From assembly GCA_030017935.1 (NCBI GenBank), contig JASEGF010000005.1, forward strand, positions 17,317-22,732: DNA of 5,416 nucleotides, in the 5' to 3' direction. The translations under genes and the position numbers were made by a program. Shown here piece after piece: positions 1 to 5,416 of the stretch; the stretch's first letter is position 1, and each line of letters begins with the position of its first letter. The stretch comes from Bacteroidales bacterium. GTDB taxonomy: Bacteria; Bacteroidota; Bacteroidia; Bacteroidales; DTU049. The notes beneath the pieces were generated by a model, which was not told the DNA's origin, ran no database searches, and was given only the letters and a program-made list of their open reading frames with translations.

Positions 1-931
1 ATTCTAAAAATTTGGGTTCTAACCAATTAAATCCTTCATTACCATATGAATAATATAAAAAATTACCTGTTAGATAATGCCAATAAAACATTTGGGGCAA
101 TAAGATTATTAAAAAACTAATGACTGTAATGCTAATAAATTTGATATTAAAAATATATTTGAACCTTTGTTTGAGTGCTTGCCAGCTATCTATATCTAAA
201 AATAAAAGCATTAACACTATAAAGATAGGATTTGTGTATCTAACTAGAAAAGCTAGTGATAGGATTATGCCAAATAAAGCTATATAAATTTTCTTTTTGA
301 AATTAGTTTTTATCAATTTGTCTATAAGGTACAAAGAAACAGAAAATATAAAAAAAGAATATAAATGAGAGTATAGAAATTTCTCATAAGTATAATAATA
401 AAGATTGGTACCAAAAATAATTAGTAGCAAGGTAATGAAACATATATTTTTAGAAAATCTACGTTTAAGGAATAAATATAAAAATACTAATCCTAAAGTA
501 AAATAAAAAGCAGCTCCTACACCTAATCCATAAATATACACTTTCCCAAAGCCATTATCATTAATATCAAAAATATTGGAAATTAGATATGAAATAGCAT
601 AAAATGGTGCTTGCAAAATAGCTACTCCCATAGCAACTTTAGAGAAAATCTTATTATTTTCGATGCTAAAGCCATCACCCGTCATAGCAGAAATATTTCC
701 TGGCATTTTGCTACCATCATAATTGTAAATAAATGTAGCAGGAAGGTAAACATAATATGCAGCTGCATCAGCCCATATAGGGTATTCCCATTGTCCTAAA
801 TTTCTTCTATTATGGGTAAAAAATATATGAAAAAAAACTGCTACAAAAATAATTAAAAATATTACAAATTCTGAAATTTCTATGCCTAATATTTTCTTTT
901 TAACAGGTATTATATCAGAAAGATTTTTCAT
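1..931 (-). CDS. Polytopic membrane protein, GT-C glycosyltransferase-like (partial, C-terminus outside window)
   Basis: An open frame runs from an ATG at 931 to the left edge without a stop, giving 310 residues. The protein is very hydrophobic. A short basic N-terminus leads into a first membrane helix at about residues 21-39. A non-membrane loop at about 40-97 follows, containing WADAAAYYVYLPATF at 53-67. Further helices lie at about 131-156, 162-180, 190-206, 214-230, 233-248 and 264-283, and the visible part ends with a GNEGFNWLEP segment. One helix, a large acidic and aromatic loop, then many helices is the layout of GT-C enzymes, which move sugars from lipid-linked donors on the periplasmic side. 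Similar DxxxYYxYLP membrane proteins are, from memory, common in Bacteroidota and mostly unassigned. The ATG is 14 bp after the upstream stop, and an in-frame stop at 952-950 prevents a long extension; a TTG at 937 is the only nearby alternative. It probably shares a transcript with hldD and the exported protein. The gene is clear; the glycosyltransferase role is inferred from topology and motif resemblance. Confidence 0.82.
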   Translation of the reverse strand, partial: MKNLSDIIPVKKKILGIEISEFVIFLIIFVAVFFHIFFTHNRRNLGQWEYPIWADAAAYYVYLPATFIYNYDGSKMPGNISAMTGDGFSIENNKIFSKVAMGVAILQAPFYAISYLISNIFDINDNGFGKVYIYGLGVGAAFYFTLGLVFLYLFLKRRFSKNICFITLLLIIFGTNLYYYTYEKFLYSHLYSFFIFSVSLYLIDKLIKTNFKKKIYIALFGIILSLAFLVRYTNPIFIVLMLLFLDIDSWQALKQRFKYIFNIKFISITVISFLIILLPQMFYWHYLTGNFLYYSYGNEGFNWLEPKFLE

Positions 932-945
932 TAACAAAGTATTTT

Positions 946-1701
946 TTAGTTAAAATAGTATTTTTTATTTTCAGTTTTATTTGATTTGTATAAATTAATT
1001 ATCCATCCAAATTTAAAGCCATAAATCATGTCGAAATGTGTCCCTTCATCAGGTCCTTGAATGGGAAATAAATAATCTCGTCTAGATTGTGTAAAAGCAA
1101 ATAAACAATCAAAACCAGCAGTGAATTTTATAATTTTTTGATTAGCATGAAATACATATCCAACGTATAGATAACCAGCGGGACCATTTCTTAAATAATC
1201 ATATCCTTTAGCATAATCACCTATAATCTGTGGGGCGACATTTTCTCGATTTTCAATTCTAATCTTATGTTGCAAAAAACCACCGCCACCCATTACCTGA
1301 ATGCCTGAATAATATTTCGTGGGTAGTTGAAATTGATAACCAGCTTTTGCAATAACAGAAAAACCACGTTCATAGCAAAAAACCTCTGCATACATACCAT
1401 TTTGATCTATGATAAATCCATCTGATGTAGATATACCCTTAAAAATAGAATCTTCTATTTTAATATTATTGCCAAAAAGATAATTGTAATCTAGAGCAAA
1501 TAAAACATTTTTAGAAGTTTTATATGATAGTTCTGCACCTACCCCATTATTATTACCATATCTGTCTTTCATATCTAATGCAGGAAAGTCAAAACTGTAA
1601 TGTGCTATCAATGAAAGTGTTTTAGTAGAATCTACTAGCTTCTGTCCAAAAGTAAAATAAGTGATTGATAAAAATATAATGATGAAAACAATTTTTTTCA
1701 T
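946..1701 (-). CDS. Exported protein, probable outer-membrane beta-barrel, function unknown
   Basis: The gene encodes 251 residues. The N-terminus, MKKIVFIIIFLSITYFTFGQ, is a typical signal peptide with a lysine pair, a hydrophobic core and probable cleavage around residues 19-20. There is no lipobox cysteine. The mature part has alternating polar and aromatic/hydrophobic stretches (for example GVGAELSY, FALDYNYLFG, AGYLYVGYVF, IIKFTAGFDCLFAF, MIYGFKFGWIINLY) that look like membrane beta-strands. Two compact motifs may be family signatures: GDYAKGYDYLRNG at about 161-173 and FTQSRRDYLF at about 203-212. The last predicted strand ends near residue 238 and is followed by a short Asn/Lys-rich tail, so the barrel may not end at the C-terminus as classical porins do. 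The ATG overlaps the hldD stop by four bases (ATGA), and the next gene starts 14 bp downstream. This ties the protein to envelope biosynthesis, but no biochemical role can be named. Similar proteins seem widespread in Bacteroidota, a statement from memory rather than a search. Confidence 0.9.
   Translation of the reverse strand: MKKIVFIIIFLSITYFTFGQKLVDSTKTLSLIAHYSFDFPALDMKDRYGNNNGVGAELSYKTSKNVLFALDYNYLFGNNIKIEDSIFKGISTSDGFIIDQNGMYAEVFCYERGFSVIAKAGYQFQLPTKYYSGIQVMGGGGFLQHKIRIENRENVAPQIIGDYAKGYDYLRNGPAGYLYVGYVFHANQKIIKFTAGFDCLFAFTQSRRDYLFPIQGPDEGTHFDMIYGFKFGWIINLYKSNKTENKKYYFN
1698..1701 (-). other. ATGA stop/start overlap coupling hldD to the exported protein
   Basis: On the minus strand the ATG of the exported-protein gene (1701-1699) shares bases with the TGA stop of hldD (1700-1698). 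Such four-base overlaps usually mean that a terminating ribosome restarts on the next gene, so the two proteins are made from one transcript and probably in linked amounts. The overlap is seen directly; coupling is inferred. No Shine-Dalgarno motif is present, as expected for Bacteroidota. Confidence 0.85.
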
Positions 1702-2675
1702 TTTTTAAAGTATTTATTAGGTATTAGATAATTTTTTACATAATCGCTAATACCATTTTCTAATGAATAAAACGGATTATTATAACCAATATTATGTAAT
1801 TTTGTCATATTAGCCTCAGTAAAGTATTGATATTTGTCTCTAATGTCTAAGGGCATATCGATAAATTCAATATTTTCTGTAATATTCATAGCAGAGAATA
1901 TAGATTTAGCTAGATCAATGAATGAACGTGCTTTCCCTGTACCTAGATTATATATCGAATTTTCTGGACGATGTTCTAAAAACCAAAATAAGACTTTGAT
2001 AACATCTTTAACATATACAAAATCTCTCTTTTGTTCTCCATCTTTGTAGTCAGGTTTATGAGATTTGAAAAGTTTTATTTTACCTTCATCTTTTATTTGA
2101 TTATATCCGTGAAAAACTACAGAAGCCATTCGTTTTTTATGATATTCATTTGGTCCATAAACATTGAAAAATTTAAAGCCAGCCCAATGTTTGGGTTTAT
2201 TAACCTGTTTTATTGCCCATTTATCAAATTCATTTTTACTAAGACCATATGGATTTAATGGTTGTAATCTATCTATTAATTCTATGTCATCATTATAACC
2301 TAAAGTACCATCACCATAGGTAGCTGCTGATGATGCATAATACAAATCTATACCGTAGTTAGAGCAAATATTCCAAATATTTTTAGAATAGTTCAGATTA
2401 AGTTTTTCGAAAACGCTATAGTCAAATTCTGTAGTATCTGTTCGTGCACCCAGATGTACCACAGTATCTATGTCATTATGATGTTTGTCGAGCCAATCAA
2501 TAAATTGGTCGCGTTCTATTCTATCATATGGTAATGAGTCATAATTAAGAATTTTCTCTAATTTACTAAAATCATCTACGATGATAACATTATCTAATTG
2601 ATTAAAATTAAGATAATTAGCTAATACACTACCTATAAAACCTGCTGCACCAGTAATTACAATAAATTTAGACAT
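1698..2675 (-). CDS. hldD: ADP-L-glycero-D-manno-heptose 6-epimerase
   Basis: This NADP-dependent cytoplasmic enzyme converts ADP-D-glycero-D-manno-heptose to the L,D form, the last step in making the heptose donor for the lipopolysaccharide core. The 325-residue protein is an extended short-chain dehydrogenase of near-normal length (the E. coli enzyme is about 310). The Rossmann dinucleotide motif TGAAGFIGS is at 8-16, and acidic VDDFS at 33-37 ends the second strand. YASSAATYG lies at 113-121, and Y143 with K147 forms the YxxxK pair (YGLSK). FFNVYGPNEYHKKRMAS at 169-185 matches the HldD signature; its K180 lines up with the second catalytic residue of E. coli HldD (Y140/K178 there). KRDFVYVKDV at 216-225 and NLGTGKARSF at 243-252 are also HldD-like, which separates it from GalE-type epimerases. 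The start is the ATG at 2675. The 51-bp spacer after buk is A/T-rich, with no clear terminator and only weak promoter resemblance, so read-through from ptb-buk is possible. It overlaps the next gene by four bases. Confidence 0.96.
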   Translation of the reverse strand: MSKFIVITGAAGFIGSVLANYLNFNQLDNVIIVDDFSKLEKILNYDSLPYDRIERDQFIDWLDKHHNDIDTVVHLGARTDTTEFDYSVFEKLNLNYSKNIWNICSNYGIDLYYASSAATYGDGTLGYNDDIELIDRLQPLNPYGLSKNEFDKWAIKQVNKPKHWAGFKFFNVYGPNEYHKKRMASVVFHGYNQIKDEGKIKLFKSHKPDYKDGEQKRDFVYVKDVIKVLFWFLEHRPENSIYNLGTGKARSFIDLAKSIFSAMNITENIEFIDMPLDIRDKYQYFTEANMTKLHNIGYNNPFYSLENGISDYVKNYLIPNKYFKK

Positions 2676-2726
2676 ATGAATTTATAATTAAAAATAATAA
2701 ATAAAAGAGCAAAAAAGATAAAAAAA

Positions 2727-3809
2727 TTATCCTTTGTAAGTATTAATATTTACTTCACCTTTCAGATAAGATATGCCATATGATGCCAAAGCAGACATTT
2801 CATCTTCGCCAGGATACACAAAGATAGGAGCTATGAAGGAGACATGTTCCTTGATCCAATCAACAAAAATTTTATCATAAGCAATGCCACCAGTTAAAAT
2901 AATAGCATCAACTTCCCCTTTTAATACTGCTGCACTAGCGCCTATTTCTTTTGCTACTTGATATGCCATAGCATGATAAATAAGAGTAGCATATTGGTCA
3001 CCTTCGATTACCTTTTTTTCAACTAATTGAGCATCATTAGTATTCAGATAAGATACTAAACCACCTTTACCAGTGATCATTTTTTTAATTTCTTCTTTGG
3101 AATATTTACCGCTAAAGCAAATATCTACTAATTGGCCAGCAGTGAGTGTACCACTACGTTCTGGAGAAAATGGACCTTCGCCATTGAGAGCATCATTTAC
3201 ATCTATTACTTTACCTTTGCAATGAGCACCTATACTTATGCCACCACCCAAATGTACTACTATTAGATTTAAATCTTCATAGTTTTTACCTTGTGCTTTA
3301 GCATGAGCTTTAGCAATAGCTTTTTGATTGAGAGCATGAAAAATACTAACTCGTTTAAAAAGCGAATGTCCAGCTATGCGAGCTATATCTTGCAATTCAT
3401 CCACTACTACTGGATCAGCAATGAATGCTTGTGAGCCAGGAATAGATTTAGCAATGTCATTAGCTATCAAAGCACCGAGGTTGCTAGCATGTTCTCCATT
3501 AATGCTTTTACTTAAATGTTCTATCATCACTTCATTAACTTTATACATACCAGATGGGATAGGATTTAGTAAGCCACCTCTTCCCATAATTACTTTGATT
3601 TGATTTAGATCAAAACTGTTTTGTTTGAGTTCATTAATGATAATTTGTTTTCTAAAAGAAAATTGGTCAGTAATTTTGGGAAATGGTGCTAGCTCTTCAG
3701 CAGAATGTTTGATATTATTTTGATAAAGTTTATTCCCTTCCTCATCGAAGATGGCAATTTTAGTAGAGGTAGAGCCAGGATTAATAACTAAAATCAATGA
3801 TTTATTCAT
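2727..3809 (-). CDS. buk: Butyrate kinase
   Basis: The enzyme catalyses reversible transfer of phosphate from butyryl phosphate to ADP, giving butyrate and ATP; this is the energy-yielding end of the phosphotransbutyrylase route in the cytoplasm. The 360-residue protein has the usual family length and the ASKHA-fold acetate/butyrate kinase motifs. The phosphate-binding signature VINPGSTSTK is at 8-17. MGRGGL at 75-80 and HASNLGALIA at 107-116 follow. ADPVVVDEL at 131-139 is substrate-site sequence shared with other butyrate kinases. HLGGGISIG at 186-194 and GEGPFSPERSGTL at 210-222 come next, then the adenosine-site LTGGIAYD at 305-312 and PGEDEMSALA at 333-342. The last motifs and the length favour butyrate kinase over acetate kinase, which is about 400 residues. 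Isobutyrate or isovalerate kinase activity is possible, since relatives accept branched acids. The start lies 7 bp after the ptb stop, so the two are surely cotranscribed. No frameshift or missing key residue is seen. Confidence 0.97.
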   Translation of the reverse strand: MNKSLILVINPGSTSTKIAIFDEEGNKLYQNNIKHSAEELAPFPKITDQFSFRKQIIINELKQNSFDLNQIKVIMGRGGLLNPIPSGMYKVNEVMIEHLSKSINGEHASNLGALIANDIAKSIPGSQAFIADPVVVDELQDIARIAGHSLFKRVSIFHALNQKAIAKAHAKAQGKNYEDLNLIVVHLGGGISIGAHCKGKVIDVNDALNGEGPFSPERSGTLTAGQLVDICFSGKYSKEEIKKMITGKGGLVSYLNTNDAQLVEKKVIEGDQYATLIYHAMAYQVAKEIGASAAVLKGEVDAIILTGGIAYDKIFVDWIKEHVSFIAPIFVYPGEDEMSALASYGISYLKGEVNINTYKG

Positions 3810-3816
3810 AATTAAA

Positions 3817-4725
3817 TTATTTTTCTGCTATTAAACAAGCTAGAGCAATAGAATATGTTTTTGTCAGACTACTATCACCACGAGAAGTAAGAATAGCAGG
3901 AGCATTGGCGCCCATTACATTAGCAGCTAATTCACCTTTAGCTATTTTGGTGCAAGTCTTAAAGAATGTATTAGCAGCCTCTATGCAAGGGAATAACAAG
4001 CAATCAGCATCACCAGCTACTGGACTTTCTAATTTTTTAATTTGAGCACTTTCCATATCTATAGCTACATCTAGTGCCATTGGACCATCAATGAGTGCTC
4101 CTTTTATTTGTCCACGTTCAGCCATTTTGCTTATTAAAGCTGCTTCTGCACTTGATGGAATAGTAGGCAATACTTGTTCCGAAGGAGCTATAGCAGCTAT
4201 TTTAGGTTGTTCTATTCCTAATTTATGAGCAACTTTTATCAAATAATTTGTCATTGCTATTTTTTGATCTAGAGTAGGAGCTGGTATAATAGCGACATCG
4301 CTTACAAGAAGTAATTTATGATATGTCGGCACTTCTATTACAGTTACATGACTTAGCACACCCTTAGGAGGCATTATGCCACGTTCTTTATCTAATATTG
4401 CTTTAGCATATTTATCTGAGGTTACAGTACCTTTCATTAAAACATCTGCTTCCCCATTCCTTATGAGTTCTACAGCTTTGTAAGCAGCATTCATATCATT
4501 AGATTCTTGTATAATTTTATATTTAGAAATGTCAATGCCTTCTTTATCTGCCAAATCTTTAATGCATTTTTCATCACCTACTAAAATTGGGATAACAAAA
4601 CCTAATTTATATGCATTATTTACTGCATCCAATGTATGAGAGTCAGCTGCGTATGCTACTACTACTCTCTTTGGCTTTTGATTTTGTACTGTTTTTACGA
4701 TGTCTTCTAATTTTTGAATTGTCAT
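3817..4725 (-). CDS. ptb: Phosphate butyryltransferase (phosphotransbutyrylase)
   Basis: The enzyme exchanges CoA on butyryl-CoA for phosphate, making the butyryl phosphate used by butyrate kinase. From the ATG at 4725 the protein has 302 residues, the normal family length. It follows the phosphate acetyl/butyryltransferase fold throughout: ILVGDE at 47-52, ADVLMKGTV at 93-101, LSHVTVIE at 124-131, SKMAERGQIKGALIDGPMAL at 199-218 (a strong butyryltransferase signature), VAGDADCLLFP at 236-246, and NAPAILTSRGDSSLTK at 274-289 near the active site. An in-frame ATG at 4776 would add 17 residues (beginning MLNRYFLQ). That extension is unlike the family, lies across an A/T inverted repeat, and would start upstream of the possible promoter, so 4725 is preferred. 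Butyryl-CoA is the named substrate; branched acyl-CoAs such as isobutyryl-CoA are also plausible and cannot be excluded from sequence. It is the first gene of the ptb-buk pair, after a 183-bp spacer. Confidence 0.96.
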   Translation of the reverse strand: MTIQKLEDIVKTVQNQKPKRVVVAYAADSHTLDAVNNAYKLGFVIPILVGDEKCIKDLADKEGIDISKYKIIQESNDMNAAYKAVELIRNGEADVLMKGTVTSDKYAKAILDKERGIMPPKGVLSHVTVIEVPTYHKLLLVSDVAIIPAPTLDQKIAMTNYLIKVAHKLGIEQPKIAAIAPSEQVLPTIPSSAEAALISKMAERGQIKGALIDGPMALDVAIDMESAQIKKLESPVAGDADCLLFPCIEAANTFFKTCTKIAKGELAANVMGANAPAILTSRGDSSLTKTYSIALACLIAEK

Positions 4726-4735
4726 ATTTTTTTTG

Positions 4736-4743
4736 CAAAAATA
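4736..4743 (-). promoter_or_regulatory. Possible Bacteroidota -7 promoter element for ptb-buk
   Basis: On the minus strand these bases read TATTTTTG, an exact fit to the TAnnTTTG consensus of the main Bacteroidota sigma factor. Ten bases separate it from the preferred ptb ATG at 4725, so transcription would begin almost at the start codon and give a nearly leaderless message. No good TTTG-type -33 element is seen 19-21 bp upstream; the nearest TTG is about 30 bp away. In DNA this A/T-rich a match can arise by chance, so the call is tentative. Confidence 0.3.
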
Positions 4744-4771
4744 GATAATTTTTTGTAAAAAATATCTATTT
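4739..4771. repeat. 33-bp inverted repeat upstream of ptb, possible operator
   Basis: AAATAGATA (4739-4747) pairs with TATCTATTT (4763-4771), and the inner TTTTTT (4749-4754) pairs with AAAAAA (4757-4762) around a GT centre. This gives fifteen-base arms with one unpaired A at 4748. The outer arms are not simple homopolymer, so they are less likely to be compositional noise than the inner tract. The left arm overlaps the possible -7 element, a layout expected for a repressor site. A hairpin in a longer mRNA leader is the alternative. It is not a convincing terminator because the stem is almost all A/T. Confidence 0.45.
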
Positions 4772-4908
4772 AACAAGTTATATGTCTAAATTTTTTAAAA
4801 TTTAAAATTCTGTCAAAACTTAAGAAGTATTATTAATAGCAAACAAATCATTGTATAATAAAAACTACGTTTTAAAATGTTGTTTTTAATTTTTTCAATT
4901 CTAAATCT

Positions 4909-5416
4909 TTATCTTAATATATATACAGCACCTCTAAATACATGTGGTCCATCTTCTAATATGACTTTAACTGAATAAACATAAACATCTTGTTTTACGT
5001 ATTCACCTTTAAATTTGCCATCCCATCCAACATTGAAATCTGTAGTATAAAATAATTGTTTTCCCCATCTGTCAAATATTCTAAATTCATAATCCTTTAT
5101 TGGTACATTAAAACCCAAAGGATGGAAGGTTTCATTTTTATCATCTTCATTTGGAGTAAATGCATTTGGTAGCCAAAATATTATTGATGGTTTTACGGTA
5201 ACATCATTATAAGCAGTATCTGGACAATTATATTGGTTATTTACTATTTGCATTATTGTGTAATTACCTTCATTAGTATAAATATACATGGGTTCTCTGT
5301 CAGTAAAAATATCATTTTGATCATCATTTACTCCAAAATCATAGTACCAACTATTGGCTCCTATGCTCTCATCTATTACTTGTACTCTACCATCTTCTTC
5401 TTTTACAATTCTTGGT
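4909..5416 (-). CDS. Secreted type IX cargo protein, PKD domain plus gliding-motility C-terminal sorting domain (partial, N-terminus outside window)
   Basis: The frame is open from the right edge to the TAA at 4909, giving the last 168 residues of what is usually a large surface or secreted protein. An internal ATG at 5289 falls inside the PKD domain and is not the start. Residues about 1-75 are the end of a PKD (immunoglobulin-like) domain, with WYYDFG at 23-28, YTNEGNYTIMQIV at 46-58 and NCPDTAYNDVTV at 63-74. About 79-168 form a CHU_C-type domain (type B sorting signal): FWLPNAFTPNEDDKNETFHP at 80-99, FRIFDRWGKQLF at 111-122, GWDGKFKGEYVKQDVYVY at 130-147 and the closing FRGAVYILR. In known systems this domain directs a protein across the outer membrane by the type IX secretion system, the substrate first crossing the inner membrane by Sec. 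The passenger function is unknown because the N-terminal part is missing. It runs in the same direction as ptb but is 183 bp away and appears to be a separate unit. Confidence 0.93.
   Translation of the reverse strand, partial: PRIVKEEDGRVQVIDESIGANSWYYDFGVNDDQNDIFTDREPMYIYTNEGNYTIMQIVNNQYNCPDTAYNDVTVKPSIIFWLPNAFTPNEDDKNETFHPLGFNVPIKDYEFRIFDRWGKQLFYTTDFNVGWDGKFKGEYVKQDVYVYSVKVILEDGPHVFRGAVYILR

Noticed and set aside
611..799. Plus-strand open frame of 62 codons
   Set aside because: It lies wholly antisense to the open membrane-protein frame, which has clear helices and motifs; the short frame has no recognisable features.
1834..2258. Two overlapping plus-strand open frames
   Set aside because: Both are antisense to conserved hldD sequence and read as low-complexity shadow translations.
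2676..2726. Possible promoter or terminator between buk and hldD
   Set aside because: The spacer is T-rich on the coding strand but has no hairpin, and the best TTTG/TAnnTTTG spacing match (TTTTTG, 19 bp, TAATTATA) fails at key positions.
3376..3603. Plus-strand open frame of 75 codons
   Set aside because: It is antisense to conserved butyrate kinase motifs, with no independent coding evidence.
4787..4804. Inverted repeat TAAATTTT-TT-AAAATTTA
   Set aside because: Made only of A and T, with no following T tract on the transcribed strand; expected by chance at this composition.
4861..4873. Small hairpin AAAAC-TAC-GTTTT followed on the minus strand by a short T run, a possible terminator for the secreted-protein gene
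   Set aside because: Only five base pairs with one G-C pair; too weak to call in such A/T-rich DNA.

Overview
This AT-rich window comes from a member of the Bacteroidota, most likely a fermentative (anaerobic or facultative) one. The main evidence is a secreted protein ending in a PKD domain plus a gliding-motility-type C-terminal sorting domain (CHU_C, type IX secretion). The lack of Shine-Dalgarno sequences, the very A/T-rich spacers, and a TAnnTTTG-like promoter element agree with this. The exact lineage cannot be read from the sequence.

All six genes lie on the minus strand, so transcription runs from high to low coordinates. From the right edge: (1) 5416-4909, the C-terminal 168 residues of a secreted or surface type IX cargo protein; (2) a 183-bp spacer with a long inverted repeat and a possible promoter just before the next gene; (3) ptb (4725-3817), phosphate butyryltransferase; (4) buk (3809-2727), butyrate kinase, 7 bp after ptb; (5) hldD (2675-1698), ADP-heptose 6-epimerase, after a 51-bp spacer; (6) 1701-946, an uncharacterised exported protein that looks like an outer-membrane beta-barrel, whose ATG overlaps the hldD stop; (7) 931-1, the N-terminal 310 residues of a polytopic membrane protein resembling GT-C glycosyltransferases, cut by the left edge.

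Two functional groups can be seen. Ptb and Buk convert an acyl-CoA (butyryl-CoA or a branched relative) to the free acid and make ATP by substrate-level phosphorylation. HldD, the exported protein and the GT-C-like protein form a tight cell-envelope cluster. HldD makes the heptose donor for lipopolysaccharide, and the other two may also serve the outer surface. The spacings allow all five genes from ptb onward to be one transcript, but the 51-bp gap before hldD could also hold a separate start.

No RNA genes, mobile elements, CRISPR arrays or plus-strand genes were found. Most of the window is ordinary metabolism and envelope biosynthesis. The items most worth a second look are the two uncharacterised envelope genes downstream of hldD and the inverted repeat at the ptb start. 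No clearly new system is evident.
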